Positions 16,958 to 25,719 are shown, counted from the first letter of the stretch. The stretch is 53,207 nt of DNA from JAUICS01 sp964384335 (GCA_964384335.1 CAYLKN010000013.1:1-53207); one strand, 5' to 3'. A program made the numbers and translations. The notes: a model not told the origin generated them from the letters alone.

Positions 16958-18121
16958 TTACCTCAGTTTTTTTGTCGTTAGAAGCAATACCATAATTCCC
17001 ATAATGCCAGAAATCAAGGATCCTGTTAATACACCGATTCTGACTGGTACTGCCATGGCAAGATCGGTGAAAGCAAGAGTTCCGATAAAGAGGCTCATGG
17101 TAAAACCGATACCTGTAAGCAAGGCCATGCCGTAAAACTGTGCCCAGGTTATCCCTTCCGGAAGACGGCAAAGCTTTATTTTGTAAGCCAGATAGGTCAG
17201 TAGCATAACGCCCATCTGCTTCCCTATAAAAAGTCCCAGAATGATACCAAGCGTAACAGGCTCTAAAAACGTATCCAGTGTTATGTTTTGAAACGATACC
17301 CCCGCATTCGCAAAGGCAAAAATCGGGATGACGCCAAAACCGACCCATGGATGAAGCGCATGCTCCATGACTTTAAGAGGGGATTTGCCGTTTTCGTTTT
17401 TGGCTTTCAGGGGAATAAGAAGTCCGAGGGCAATACCCGCAAGTGTTGCGTGCACGCCTGATTTCAAAACACAGGCCCATATGAAAAGCCCGATAATAAT
17501 ATACGGTCCAAGATTTGTAACATTTCTGATATTAAGCAAAGCCACAACCGCAAGACCGGAAAACGCCAGGACCAGAGAAATCAGTGATATATCCGCAGTA
17601 TAGAAAAAGGCGATAATCAGAATTGCACCAATATCGTCAATAATTGCAATGGCCACAAGACACACTTTTAAAGCCGGGGGCACCCGATCACCCAGCATTG
17701 AAATGACCCCAAGGGCAAAGGCAATGTCGGTTGCGGCCGGGATTGCCCATCCGTTTAAAGCTTCACCGTTATCCATATTTATAAACGCGTATATCACGGC
17801 AGGCACACAAAGCCCGCCGATAGCGGCAACAACAGGTAAAATCGCATTGTCTTTTGAGGAAAGATGACCCTCGATAAGTTCCCGTTTGACTTCAAGGCCG
17901 ATCAACAGAAAAAAAATAGCCATCAGCCCATCGTTGATCCAGAGTAAAAGGGGCTTGTCGATTATAAATGCCCCCGCCTGAATTACGACAGGAAGATTTT
18001 TAAAAACATCGTAAAACTCGCGCAAAGGGGAATTTACAAAAATAAGTGCCAGTGCTGTTGTAACACAAAGCAATATTCCGGGAGCGGTTTTTGAGTGCAA
18101 TATGTCCGAAAGAAACCTCAT
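16958..18121 (-). CDS. nhaA: Na+/H+ antiporter NhaA
   Basis: A 387-residue membrane protein of the NhaA family exporting Na+ in exchange for protons. About twelve hydrophobic segments are visible. The key Asp pair is in VAIAIIDDIGAILI, and the earlier conserved Asp is in IPAATDIAFALGVISMLG. Also typical are FFLLIGLEVKRELIEG and TGIGFTMSLFIG. Length matches the Escherichia coli protein (388). It is followed on the same strand by the sodium channel gene. Confidence 0.95.
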   Translation of the reverse strand: MRFLSDILHSKTAPGILLCVTTALALIFVNSPLREFYDVFKNLPVVIQAGAFIIDKPLLLWINDGLMAIFFLLIGLEVKRELIEGHLSSKDNAILPVVAAIGGLCVPAVIYAFINMDNGEALNGWAIPAATDIAFALGVISMLGDRVPPALKVCLVAIAIIDDIGAILIIAFFYTADISLISLVLAFSGLAVVALLNIRNVTNLGPYIIIGLFIWACVLKSGVHATLAGIALGLLIPLKAKNENGKSPLKVMEHALHPWVGFGVIPIFAFANAGVSFQNITLDTFLEPVTLGIILGLFIGKQMGVMLLTYLAYKIKLCRLPEGITWAQFYGMALLTGIGFTMSLFIGTLAFTDLAMAVPVRIGVLTGSLISGIMGIMVLLLTTKKLR

Positions 18122-18207
18122 GGATTTAGATAACCTCTTGTAGACTTGATTTTGAACATGATCACTTGAATCCTTTCTTTGGCCTGTTATTGGCTTATTA
18201 TTTTAAG

Positions 18208-20625
18208 CTATGTACGTAAAATTGCTTCGGTTTTTTTGTTAACACTGTCTCTTATTCTATCGGTCAGTTCCTCAAGATCCTTTTCATTCAGTGATTTATC
18301 AAAAGGTTGCAATGTCACTTCGACGGCGATTGATTTTTTGCCGGGATCAATTCCTTTCCCCTGATAAACATCAAAGATGTGGGCATCTGTAATCAGATTT
18401 TTATCGGACGCCAGAACGGCTTTAACAATATTTTGCCCTTCCTGTGACTCATCTGCTATGAAAGCAAAGTCTCTGCGAACAGGCTGAAGCGGGGGCAGGT
18501 CCAGATGTTTGCGTGCAGCCTGTTTTTTTCCTGTACGCGGCAGGTTTTGGGGAAAAATCTCAAATGCTGCAACCGGACCTTCAATATCCATGGCCTCAAG
18601 AATTGCTGGGTGAATCATGCCGAAAAAAGCCAGAATTGTTGAGCCGAGCTTAAAAGTACCCGATTTACCGGGGTGATACCAGTCAGGCGCATCACGCATA
18701 ACTGATGCCTTATTTCCGAAGCCGCCCAAACTGTCCAGTCCCGCCATAACATCCGCCTTGACATCAAATATATCAACAGGGCGGTTTTCCTCCTCGGAGA
18801 TCCAGTTCCTGCGGCCGGCAGGTCCGGCCCTCAATCCGGCGGCGATCAGGTTCTGTCCTTCGGGGCCGGGGTTATCAAAACCCGGACCGACCTCGTAAAG
18901 GGCCAGCGATATCCCTCCCTTATCAATATTGGTTTTTGCCGCCTGCAAAAGATTGGCAAGAGGTGTTGGGCGCATGTGGTCCGTTTCGGAGCTGATAGGA
19001 TTTAAAAGGGTTAACAGCGTTCTTTTTTCAAGATCACCTGTAAAGTGGGCGGCGAGATCACGGTTGACGAAAGACCAGGATACACATTCTTCAAGACCCG
19101 CGTCGGCCAGAACGCTACGCAAAATATAGGCTTGCCTTGATTTTTCCGTAAGGGGCGAGGTTATTTCTGCACTTTCCTTCCGGACGGATACGGGCTGGAT
19201 ATTCTCAAATCCGTAAAGCCGTATAATTTCGTCAACAATGTCGGGTGCGTCGAAAATGTCATGCCGCCAGGGCGGGCGCGTTACTTTCCACGGAACCTGC
19301 TTGTCGTCCACCATAAAACCCAAAGCCTTAAGAGTTTCTTTTTGGGTGTTAACCGGAACGGCGGTGCCCATAAGCTGAAAAGTGTAGTCGGGATCAAAAT
19401 CCAGGGTTTTCCGGTTATCGGGGATATCACCTGCCGTAACAACTGTACCGGCCTTTCCCCCGCACAGGTCGAGTATCATTTGGGTGGCGATCTCCATACC
19501 CTCCGGCGTAAATTCGGGATCAATTCCACGCTCGAACCGGTACCGCGCATCGCTGTCGATTTGCAGTCTGCGCCCGGTTACTGCGGTCCGTACCGGATCA
19601 AAACAGGCGCATTCCAGAAAAACGTTTGTCGTTTCATACGTACACCCGGTTTTTGTTCCTCCGATTATCCCGCCAAGGCCCAGAACGCCAAAATCGTCGC
19701 AGACAGCCGTCATCCCTTCTTCGAGGGTATAGTTTTTGTCGTTTAGTGCATCAAGCGTTTCACCGTCTTTTGAAAAGCGGATATGAATATCGCCTGTCAG
19801 AGTGTCCGCATCAAAAACATGCAGCGGCCTGTTCAGACCGATCGTCAGATAGTTTGTAATATCAACAAGTGCCGAGATCGGCCTCAAACCAATTGCTTTC
19901 AACCTTTGCTGAAGCCATTGCGGGGAAGGGCCGTTTTTTACACCCTTAATCAGCCGCCCTAGGAAAAGTGGACATGCTTTTCTGACATCCGGATCATCGG
20001 GAATAACAACGGATACAGTGGAATCAAATGTGCCTTCAACTTCCGTTACGGCCAGAGGTTTTAAACTGCCGAGGCCCGCAGCGGAAAGATCACGGGCTAT
20101 TCCCCTGATACAGGCGCAATCCGCACGGTTCGGGGTAAGACCGATTTCAATAACTGGATCGTCAAGGCCGTAAATTCGGGCCAGTGGAGTGCCGACCTCA
20201 ATCTCATCCGGAACTTCAATTATAGAGTCACTCTTATCAGACAGGCTCATTTCTTCCTCGGATACAAGCATTCCGAACGAATCCTCGCCTCGAATATTTC
20301 CTTTTTTAAGATGCAGATCTGTACCTGGAATATATGAGCCGGGAGGGGCAAAAACCCCTTTCATACCGGCTCTTGCATTTGGCGCGCCGCATACAACCTG
20401 ATGCACACTGCCGTCGGCCGTTTTGACCATACAGACCTTAAGCCTGTCGGCGTTAGGGTGTTGTTTTGCATCCTGAACAAAAGCAACGGTAAACGGTTCA
20501 TAGGTTTTCGAGGGGTCGGTTATGCGTTCAACCTCCAGACCGATAGCTGTCAGTTTCTGACAAATCTCTTCAAGTCCGGCATTTGTATCCAGATGGTCTT
20601 TCAGCCATGAAAGGGTAAATTTCAT
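18208..20625 (-). CDS. pheT: Phenylalanyl-tRNA synthetase beta subunit
   Basis: An 805-residue PheT. In order: N-terminal tRNA-binding OB domain (VAFVQDAKQHPNADRLKVC), B3/B4 editing domain, B5 domain, catalytic-like core, and C-terminal anticodon-binding FDX-ACB domain (PVRRDFAFIADES to the end). With PheS it charges tRNA-Phe. Unusually, it is separated from pheS by an acetyltransferase gene and a 65-base gap. Confidence 0.96.
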   Translation of the reverse strand: MKFTLSWLKDHLDTNAGLEEICQKLTAIGLEVERITDPSKTYEPFTVAFVQDAKQHPNADRLKVCMVKTADGSVHQVVCGAPNARAGMKGVFAPPGSYIPGTDLHLKKGNIRGEDSFGMLVSEEEMSLSDKSDSIIEVPDEIEVGTPLARIYGLDDPVIEIGLTPNRADCACIRGIARDLSAAGLGSLKPLAVTEVEGTFDSTVSVVIPDDPDVRKACPLFLGRLIKGVKNGPSPQWLQQRLKAIGLRPISALVDITNYLTIGLNRPLHVFDADTLTGDIHIRFSKDGETLDALNDKNYTLEEGMTAVCDDFGVLGLGGIIGGTKTGCTYETTNVFLECACFDPVRTAVTGRRLQIDSDARYRFERGIDPEFTPEGMEIATQMILDLCGGKAGTVVTAGDIPDNRKTLDFDPDYTFQLMGTAVPVNTQKETLKALGFMVDDKQVPWKVTRPPWRHDIFDAPDIVDEIIRLYGFENIQPVSVRKESAEITSPLTEKSRQAYILRSVLADAGLEECVSWSFVNRDLAAHFTGDLEKRTLLTLLNPISSETDHMRPTPLANLLQAAKTNIDKGGISLALYEVGPGFDNPGPEGQNLIAAGLRAGPAGRRNWISEEENRPVDIFDVKADVMAGLDSLGGFGNKASVMRDAPDWYHPGKSGTFKLGSTILAFFGMIHPAILEAMDIEGPVAAFEIFPQNLPRTGKKQAARKHLDLPPLQPVRRDFAFIADESQEGQNIVKAVLASDKNLITDAHIFDVYQGKGIDPGKKSIAVEVTLQPFDKSLNEKDLEELTDRIRDSVNKKTEAILRT

Positions 20626-20690
20626 CAGATTTCACTTTTCAATTTTGAAAAAAATAAACAATCACAAAACAGGGGTAATGGCAAGTAAGG

Positions 20691-21125
20691 TTAACGTATG
20701 GGCAAGACATAAAATGAAAAATCAAGTTTGAATCCGATGTGCTTATATAAACGCTGTGCAGCCGTATTATTTTCAGCCGCGATCCAGTAAATACGCTCCC
20801 ATTGATGGTCCTTTCCGATGTTTTCCAGTTTTCTCAGCATTTCCTTTGCGATACCCCGGCCGCGGCAGCTTTCATGAACAAACAAGTCCTGCATGTAACA
20901 AACCGATTTAAGACTTCCGGTGGTTGCATGAAGAACATAGTGAAGAATGGCTTTCATATCGCCGTTTTCAAAAGCGCCAAGCCCGTATACCGGACGCGAT
21001 TTCTGGCACAAGGCGTTCCAGGTGTTTTGTGTAATTGCCTCCGCTACTTTGTTGTCGGTGTTTGAAAGCCATAGCGGGAGCCATTGTTCGTAATCCTGAC
21101 GTGAAATACCCCGAATAGTAATCAT
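20691..21125 (-). CDS. GNAT family N-acetyltransferase inserted between pheS and pheT
   Basis: A 144-residue GNAT enzyme. Motif A is YMQDLFVHESCRGRGIAKEML (acetyl-CoA loop RGRGIA), followed by IYWIAAENNTAAQRLYKHIGFK. Substrate unknown; many such small GNATs act on amines or amino acids. It lies 18 bases after pheS and 65 bases before pheT on the same strand, so it is very likely co-transcribed with the synthetase genes, an uncommon order. Confidence 0.88.
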   Translation of the reverse strand: MITIRGISRQDYEQWLPLWLSNTDNKVAEAITQNTWNALCQKSRPVYGLGAFENGDMKAILHYVLHATTGSLKSVCYMQDLFVHESCRGRGIAKEMLRKLENIGKDHQWERIYWIAAENNTAAQRLYKHIGFKLDFSFYVLPIR

Positions 21126-21143
21126 GGATAAAAAGTATAGATT

Positions 21144-22256
21144 TTAAAGCCCCGAAACTGTGCCGGGCCGGTTAAGCGGATCAAAGCCGTAATGCCTAAG
21201 CCACCGGACGTCACTTTCAAACATCAGCCGCATATCCGGAATCCCGTATTTGAGCATGGCAATTCTTTCCACGCCGACACCAAATGCAAACCCCTGATAG
21301 AGTTTTGTATTCACGCCGCAATTTTCCAATACATTCGGGTGAACCATGCCGCAGCCCAGAATTTCCATCCAGTCCTGATCATCCGGGTTTTTTGTGCGCC
21401 CCAGTTTCAGTTCCTTTCCCTGTTTGTAACACCCGATATCAACTTCCGCTCCCGGCTCAACAAAGGGAAAAAAGCTTGGCCTGAGGCGTACGGGTAAATC
21501 GTCAACGCCGAAGAATATGCGTACGAAATCTGTCAGGCAACCTTTCAGGTGTCCCATGTGTATGTTTTTGTCAACATACAGACACTCCATCTGATGAAAC
21601 ATGGGTGAATGCGTGGCATCGGAATCAGATCGGTATGTACGCCCCATGGATATAATCTTATAGGGTGGCTCGTTATTCGTCATGTACCGGATTTGTACCG
21701 GGGAAGTATGCGTACGTAAAAGTTTTCGGGATTTTTCACTGTTGTCTTCGGGGGCCTGCGGCAGGAAAAATGTATCCTGCATTTCCCGTGCGGGATGTCC
21801 GGGCGGAAAGTTCAGCGCCGTGAAATTATGCCAGTCATCCTCTATATCCGGTCCTTCCGCCAGTTTAAAACCCATGTCACTGAATATAACCGATAATTCA
21901 TCCATAACATGGCTGATCGGATGGATATGCCCTTTCTGGCGTTCCCGCGGCGGCAGGGAGATATCGATTTTTTCTTCCCTGAGCTTTCTGTCCATTTCCT
22001 CTTTTTTCAGAACAAATTCACGTTCCCTGATTTTTCCGGCAATTTCGTCTTTTAGGGCATTGAATTCCTGACCGGCTTTTTTTCTTGCCTCTGGCGGCAT
22101 ACTGCCAAGCGTTTTCATCATGGCTGTTATCTGCCCGTTTTTACCCAAACTGGATATACGAATGTTTTCAAGACTCTCAAGATTTTCAGCCCGGTCGATA
22201 GTATCAACCAACTCTTGTCTTAATTTCTGAATATCTGATTCTTTAACATCAAGCAT
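21144..22256 (-). CDS. pheS: Phenylalanyl-tRNA synthetase alpha subunit
   Basis: A 370-residue class II synthetase subunit. An N-terminal coiled-coil region (residues 1-100) precedes the catalytic domain with motif 2 around SPMFHQMECLYVDK and motif 3 in GVGVERIAMLKYGIPDMR. It charges tRNA-Phe together with PheT. It follows rplT by 122 bases, which contain a likely terminator hairpin and a short Phe-containing frame (see those entries). Confidence 0.97.
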   Translation of the reverse strand: MLDVKESDIQKLRQELVDTIDRAENLESLENIRISSLGKNGQITAMMKTLGSMPPEARKKAGQEFNALKDEIAGKIREREFVLKKEEMDRKLREEKIDISLPPRERQKGHIHPISHVMDELSVIFSDMGFKLAEGPDIEDDWHNFTALNFPPGHPAREMQDTFFLPQAPEDNSEKSRKLLRTHTSPVQIRYMTNNEPPYKIISMGRTYRSDSDATHSPMFHQMECLYVDKNIHMGHLKGCLTDFVRIFFGVDDLPVRLRPSFFPFVEPGAEVDIGCYKQGKELKLGRTKNPDDQDWMEILGCGMVHPNVLENCGVNTKLYQGFAFGVGVERIAMLKYGIPDMRLMFESDVRWLRHYGFDPLNRPGTVSGL

Positions 22257-22258
22257 GG

Positions 22259-22318
22259 TCAGACTATAAAAGGAAAAATACCATATATCAATTTGAATGT
22301 TTCAGACTTGAAACACAT
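22259..22318 (-). other. Possible Phe-rich 19-codon leader frame upstream of pheS
   Basis: A 19-codon frame from ATG at 22318 ends two bases before the pheS start; four of its codons are Phe. Leader peptides control pheST in enterobacteria by attenuation. Against this, there is no Shine-Dalgarno, the region is AT-rich (which favours Phe codons by chance), and no terminator lies between it and pheS. An inverted repeat with 6-base arms lies inside it (22299-22314). Tentative. Confidence 0.2.
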
Positions 22319-22354
22319 AAATGTTATGGATCTAAAGCAATCCGTATACGTTAG

Positions 22355-22386
22355 AAAACGGCCTGTTTCTCGAAAGTATCAGGCCG
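22355..22386 (-). terminator. Probable intrinsic terminator after rplT
   Basis: On the minus strand, CGGCCTG (22380-22386) and CAGGCCG (22360-22366) form a 7-base GC-rich stem with a 13-base loop, followed by TTTTCT. The left arm overlaps the rplT stop codon. It may end rpmI-rplT transcription or reduce read-through into pheS. Confidence 0.6.
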
Positions 22387-22744
22387 CCTTTTTAAGGGCT
22401 TCCTCGGCCTGACTGCAAAGGGCTTTAAAGTCATCCGGATTATGAACTGCCAGATCAGCCAGAATCTTGCGGTCAAGTTCTATGTTGGCCAGCTTGAGAC
22501 CATTCATAAACTGACTGTAAGGCATTCCATGCATCCTGCATGCGGCATTGATACGCTGGATCCACAAACGGCGGAAATCCCGTTTTTTGTTTCGGCGGTC
22601 CCGGTATGCGTACTGAAGTCCTTTTTCAACTTTCTGAAGGGCAATGCGGTAACAATTTTTGTTACGCCCGCGATAGCCTTTGGCCATTTTTAAAACTTTT
22701 TTATGACGGGCGTGTGCCGCAGGTCCGTTTTTTGCGCGTGTCAT
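22379..22744 (-). CDS. rplT: 50S ribosomal protein L20
   Basis: A 121-residue L20, an early 23S rRNA-binding assembly protein. The N-terminus with HARHKKVLKMAKGYRGR and the later RRLWIQRINAA are family typical. It overlaps the rpmI stop by four bases and has a strong GGAGG inside the end of rpmI. The rpmI-rplT-pheS-pheT order is conserved, but infC, normally upstream, is absent here. Confidence 0.97.
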   Translation of the reverse strand: MTRAKNGPAAHARHKKVLKMAKGYRGRNKNCYRIALQKVEKGLQYAYRDRRNKKRDFRRLWIQRINAACRMHGMPYSQFMNGLKLANIELDRKILADLAVHNPDDFKALCSQAEEALKKAA

Positions 22745-23004
22745 GACCGGCCTCCTTCTTCTGCCACAGCTTTACCATGGACATTTCCTTTGTTTTTAAC
22801 TTTTCTGCCGTAAGGAAGATAGTTTCTTAAAACAACGCGTGCGTCGCAATCCTGCAAAACTGTTTTGCCGCGTGCCTTGCGTTTCATAGATTTTGGTTTG
22901 TTCATCTGCATGTGGCGGGCAAATGACTGCTTTACCCTGACTTTGCCGTTGCGCGTAACGCTGAAGCGCTTTTTTGCGCTGCTTTTTGTTTTCATTTTCG
23001 GCAT
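22741..23004 (-). CDS. rpmI: 50S ribosomal protein L35
   Basis: An 87-residue L35 starting MPKMKTKSSAKKRF. ATG 23004 is chosen over 23016 because a GGAG lies about six bases before it and because the family begins MPK(M/L)KT. The C-terminus extends some 20 residues beyond the usual 65. The gene directly follows an IS remnant on the same strand, so its promoter may lie within or beside that remnant. Confidence 0.95.
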   Translation of the reverse strand: MPKMKTKSSAKKRFSVTRNGKVRVKQSFARHMQMNKPKSMKRKARGKTVLQDCDARVVLRNYLPYGRKVKNKGNVHGKAVAEEGGRS

Positions 23005-23135
23005 TTTATTCTCCATTTCAACTTATAATTAAACGACCGAGGCATGCCGTATGTGTGATTATCGCCTGACCGTTATTAAATAAACCCGCATATAAAATGA
23101 TTTCTCCACTAAAATCAAGAAAAATCTCGCGTTTT

Positions 23136-23149
23136 AGGTATCGATACCT
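23136..23149. repeat. Perfect 14-base palindrome AGGTATCGATACCT
   Basis: A perfect inverted repeat without spacer, placed about 130 bases upstream of rpmI where the IS-derived coding match ends. It could be an operator or a junction left by an IS deletion. Nothing else in view supports either. Confidence 0.4.
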
Positions 23150-23264
23150 TCCAGGCGTTGTGCCCGATACGAAATGCTCTATCAAACGGTCTTGTTTGTA
23201 TTTGCTTAAACGACTTTTGCGCATGCCCATAAGATAACTTTCTTCAGTTATACAGGACAGCTCC
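23150..23264 (-). pseudogene. IS1595/IS1016-type insertion sequence remnant (transposase N-terminus)
   Basis: From ATG 23224 the frame reads MRKSRLSKYKQDRLIEHF, the start of IS1016-like transposases of the IS1595 family. The match stops after VSGTT (about 23156); the rest of the frame (to 23018) is unrelated and there is no catalytic domain. Upstream, GGAGCTGTCC at 23255-23264 looks like the element's left inverted end at the usual distance from the gene. No right end was found. Family assignment is from memory of the pattern. Confidence 0.65.
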
Positions 23265-23389
23265 TTCTGAAAAATCAAGCCGCAATATCCCGCTTGCGCA
23301 GGTCTGATAGTTTAAAATTTTTTATGCAACGGTACTATTAGTACTGAAATTTGAAAAAAATATAAACCTGTCTGGTGCATAAAGCGTTA

Positions 23390-23941
23390 TCAATTTTCCT
23401 CAAACCAGTCTTTGATGGCCTCTTCCGCCTCTTTAAGCATTCCGGCAACGGATTTATGCCGAGTGCCGCCTTCCCAGACCAGCCCGCCGTCGTCCAGGAC
23501 GCGGATCATTGATGTGCTGTAGCCGTCGCGGCCGATCTCGATCCAGCCGTCTTTGACCCATCCGGCAAGGTTCGGGTATTGCGCCGCAAATGAATCTGCC
23601 TCTTCTTTCGAGCGCTTGCCGTTCCCCTTGCGCGTGGCGGGCGGCGCTTCGATCAGATACAGGCCCGTGGCCACGGCATGTTTGCAAAATCCCCAGTCCG
23701 CCATGGCGGGGCAGGTGCAATCGGCCTGAATCTCGCCCTGTTCCGACAGGCTGAAATCCACCCTGTAAGGGTGCGAGCCCTGAACTTCCGCTGCCGCCTC
23801 GTGCACGTCATGAAACAGCAGGTCAACATGCCCGCCGTGATAATAATCCTCCCCGCGGGCATAGACTTTCTCTCCGGCCATATCCCGAATACGGCGTTTT
23901 GAAAGGACGGATTGCAGGGAAAGTTGTGAGGGTTTTGTCAT
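23390..23941 (-). CDS. SWIM zinc-finger protein
   Basis: A 183-residue protein with the SWIM pattern CxCx8-CxH at CTCPAMADWGFCKH (about residues 78-91), where three Cys and a His bind zinc; SWIM domains bind DNA or proteins. Residues 35-75 (YARGEDYYHGGHV) are the usual segment before SWIM. ATG 23941 is chosen; the open frame runs to a TTG at 23977. GC content is clearly higher than in neighbours, consistent with transfer. It lies inside the accessory stretch. Confidence 0.8.
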   Translation of the reverse strand: MTKPSQLSLQSVLSKRRIRDMAGEKVYARGEDYYHGGHVDLLFHDVHEAAAEVQGSHPYRVDFSLSEQGEIQADCTCPAMADWGFCKHAVATGLYLIEAPPATRKGNGKRSKEEADSFAAQYPNLAGWVKDGWIEIGRDGYSTSMIRVLDDGGLVWEGGTRHKSVAGMLKEAEEAIKDWFEEN

Positions 23942-23963
23942 GATGTGGTTTGCCTTTTTATTT

Positions 23964-23996
23964 AACCGCAGCGCCAAAGAGACGCAGAGGACACAG
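23964..23996. repeat. Purine-rich GCAGAG-type intergenic repeat unit
   Basis: The stretch contains AACCGCAGCGCCAAAGAGAC followed by GCAGAGGACACAG. It resembles a short intergenic repeat (accgcagaggcgcagag-like) that I recall from several unrelated bacterial genomes. Only one copy is in this window, so repeat status rests on memory. Confidence 0.3.
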
Positions 23997-24062
23997 ATTT
24001 ATTGCGAGGTCATTCTCATCAAAAGTGATAAAGGTCAAGACTGCATAGGCTGGTGTCTGTTA

Positions 24063-24569
24063 TCATATGTGATCTTCAATAAACGTGTAAATTTGAGCCT
24101 TCTCTCGCACGCCACCAAACTTGTCAAGGGCACTTGTTGATATCTGAAATAGATGCGACTTCAGTTTATTGTGGTCAGATAGTGCCGATGTCTCTGATTC
24201 TAAATGAGCCAATAAATTACCCATTGTGCTTTTCATAGAAAGAGCTCTGATACAACCAAGGCCGACGAGAATAAAATTTAGCCAACTTAAAAAAAGAGAC
24301 TGAACAACCACTCCCCATTCCATTAGCGGAAGAATTCGAAAATCTGTGTAGATAGGACAAATTAACCCCCTTTCCGAAGATACTAAAATCCCTTCATGCG
24401 CATTGAAAAATAGATCGAAATTCTTCAGTTCTTTATTCAATGCATCAATATGAACCCTCATAGGCTTCATCACTGATCGAGAAAAGATCATAAGAACAAA
24501 GTGTAATGCGATTGCCGCCCCAGCGCCAAGAAGATGAATTTGTAGATAGGCCATAGAACAGATCCTCAT
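24063..24569 (-). CDS. Hypothetical protein with two membrane segments
   Basis: A 168-residue protein of unknown family. Hydrophobic segments lie at about residues 11-30 (HLLGAGAAIALHFVLMIFSR) and 85-107 (VVVQSLFLSWLNFILVGLGC). The loop between is probably 50 residues long; the C-terminal 55 residues are polar. AT-rich compared with the SWIM gene next to it. An ATG at 24554 would shorten it by five residues. Neighbour of an AbiU2-like gene on the same strand. Confidence 0.55.
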   Translation of the reverse strand: MRICSMAYLQIHLLGAGAAIALHFVLMIFSRSVMKPMRVHIDALNKELKNFDLFFNAHEGILVSSERGLICPIYTDFRILPLMEWGVVVQSLFLSWLNFILVGLGCIRALSMKSTMGNLLAHLESETSALSDHNKLKSHLFQISTSALDKFGGVREKAQIYTFIEDHI

Positions 24570-24629
24570 TGCTCAGGTAATTTAACATTTGAACACTAAA
24601 ACCCCCATGACAAAATAATATACACGCCC

Positions 24630-25187
24630 TTAAGAAGCCCCTCTATTAAACTGCGACAAGAATATATCCACATCATTTTGTACCAAATTGCCCGGAATAA
24701 ATGGTTCATTAAAGCAGTGCTCTGAAATATGATTTATAAAATTTATCAAAAACTCAAAATATTGATCTCCTTCACCATCAAAGCCTCCAAGCCCCGAGTC
24801 AGACTTGATCGTATCCAGATCATTATGTGCGATAATTTTGTTTCGCGCGTCTTTACAGGGTTTTGCAAATTCTTCCATCTTTTTTTTAAGAGAAACCAGA
24901 GTTTCTTGGAGTGGGGTGTTTTCAAATATCTTTATAATTTGAGGAACACTTAAATTCTGATTGTTACGATTTTCTGGCGGGTCATGAAGTTTTGCAATTT
25001 GTAGAATCGTATAATCACGCAGGATTTGGTTTAAGTGACGGAAAAAATGTATATGATGTGCTGTTTTCATAAGCCAATCCGCCCCGTCACTTCTTTCAAA
25101 TAAATATTTTTGCATTTGCCATGTTTCATAAACCCAGCGTACCTGTTCACAAAAATGTTGGATGATCTTTTTTTCATCATCATTCAT
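24630..25187 (-). CDS. AbiU2-like HEPN-domain protein
   Basis: A 185-residue mostly helical protein. The segment CKDARNKIIAHNDLDTI (about 120-136) resembles the R-x4-6-H motif of HEPN domains, and the N-terminal layout fits the AbiU2 type. HEPN proteins are often RNases in defence or toxin systems; the function here is inferred only. ATG 25187 follows a GAGGAG by ten bases; the longer frame opens at a TTG inside that site. No obvious antitoxin partner, though the 24063-24569 gene is downstream on the same strand. Confidence 0.55.
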   Translation of the reverse strand: MNDDEKKIIQHFCEQVRWVYETWQMQKYLFERSDGADWLMKTAHHIHFFRHLNQILRDYTILQIAKLHDPPENRNNQNLSVPQIIKIFENTPLQETLVSLKKKMEEFAKPCKDARNKIIAHNDLDTIKSDSGLGGFDGEGDQYFEFLINFINHISEHCFNEPFIPGNLVQNDVDIFLSQFNRGAS

Positions 25188-25312
25188 TTCAAGTAGGCTC
25201 CTCAAAAAATTGACAGGTCGATAAAATAGAATTTACTATCATTAACCTTGCAAAAAGCACATTTCAAAAGCTTTTCTCCTTTGTCGTTTTATTTTACCGC
25301 CAAAATCCTATC

Positions 25313-25633
25313 TCACACTTTCCGCGCCTTGAATTCGTAATCGTCGCCGTCCCGGAATTCAAAACATCCGCTCAGGGTGTTCGTGCTACCGTCGTCAAGC
25401 TCGGCCCAACCTTCTCCTATTACTTCATCGCCTTCAGAATCACCTCTGAACCTGAAATGCACGACGGTCTGGCCGTAACTGCAATCCATGGAGGCATGCA
25501 CGGCGATAAACATAAGCGCGCCGTGCCCTTCCTCATCAAAATTTATAAAGGCGGGGCCGCAAAGATCCAAATCTTCCTGCGCAAAATCGTCCATTTCCGT
25601 TATGCGCCATTTGCCGGGAAAATGCCTGTTCAT
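25313..25633 (-). CDS. Conserved hypothetical protein (106 residues)
   Basis: A small acidic soluble protein beginning MNRHFPGKWRITEMDDF, followed by DLCGPAFINFDEEGHGALMFI and a C-terminal GCFEFRDGDDYEFKARK. I recall similar short proteins (WRITEME...DLVGPA) in many bacterial genomes without assigned function. ATG 25633 has AGGTGA about five bases upstream. It sits between the HEPN gene and an integrase remnant. Confidence 0.65.
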   Translation of the reverse strand: MNRHFPGKWRITEMDDFAQEDLDLCGPAFINFDEEGHGALMFIAVHASMDCSYGQTVVHFRFRGDSEGDEVIGEGWAELDDGSTNTLSGCFEFRDGDDYEFKARKV

Positions 25634-25719
25634 CGCTTCACCTGTTTTTTTCAACTTAGCCGGATTATATTATAAACACCATATTATGCTGTCAGCCAGT
25701 CATTATGATTTTTACGGCT

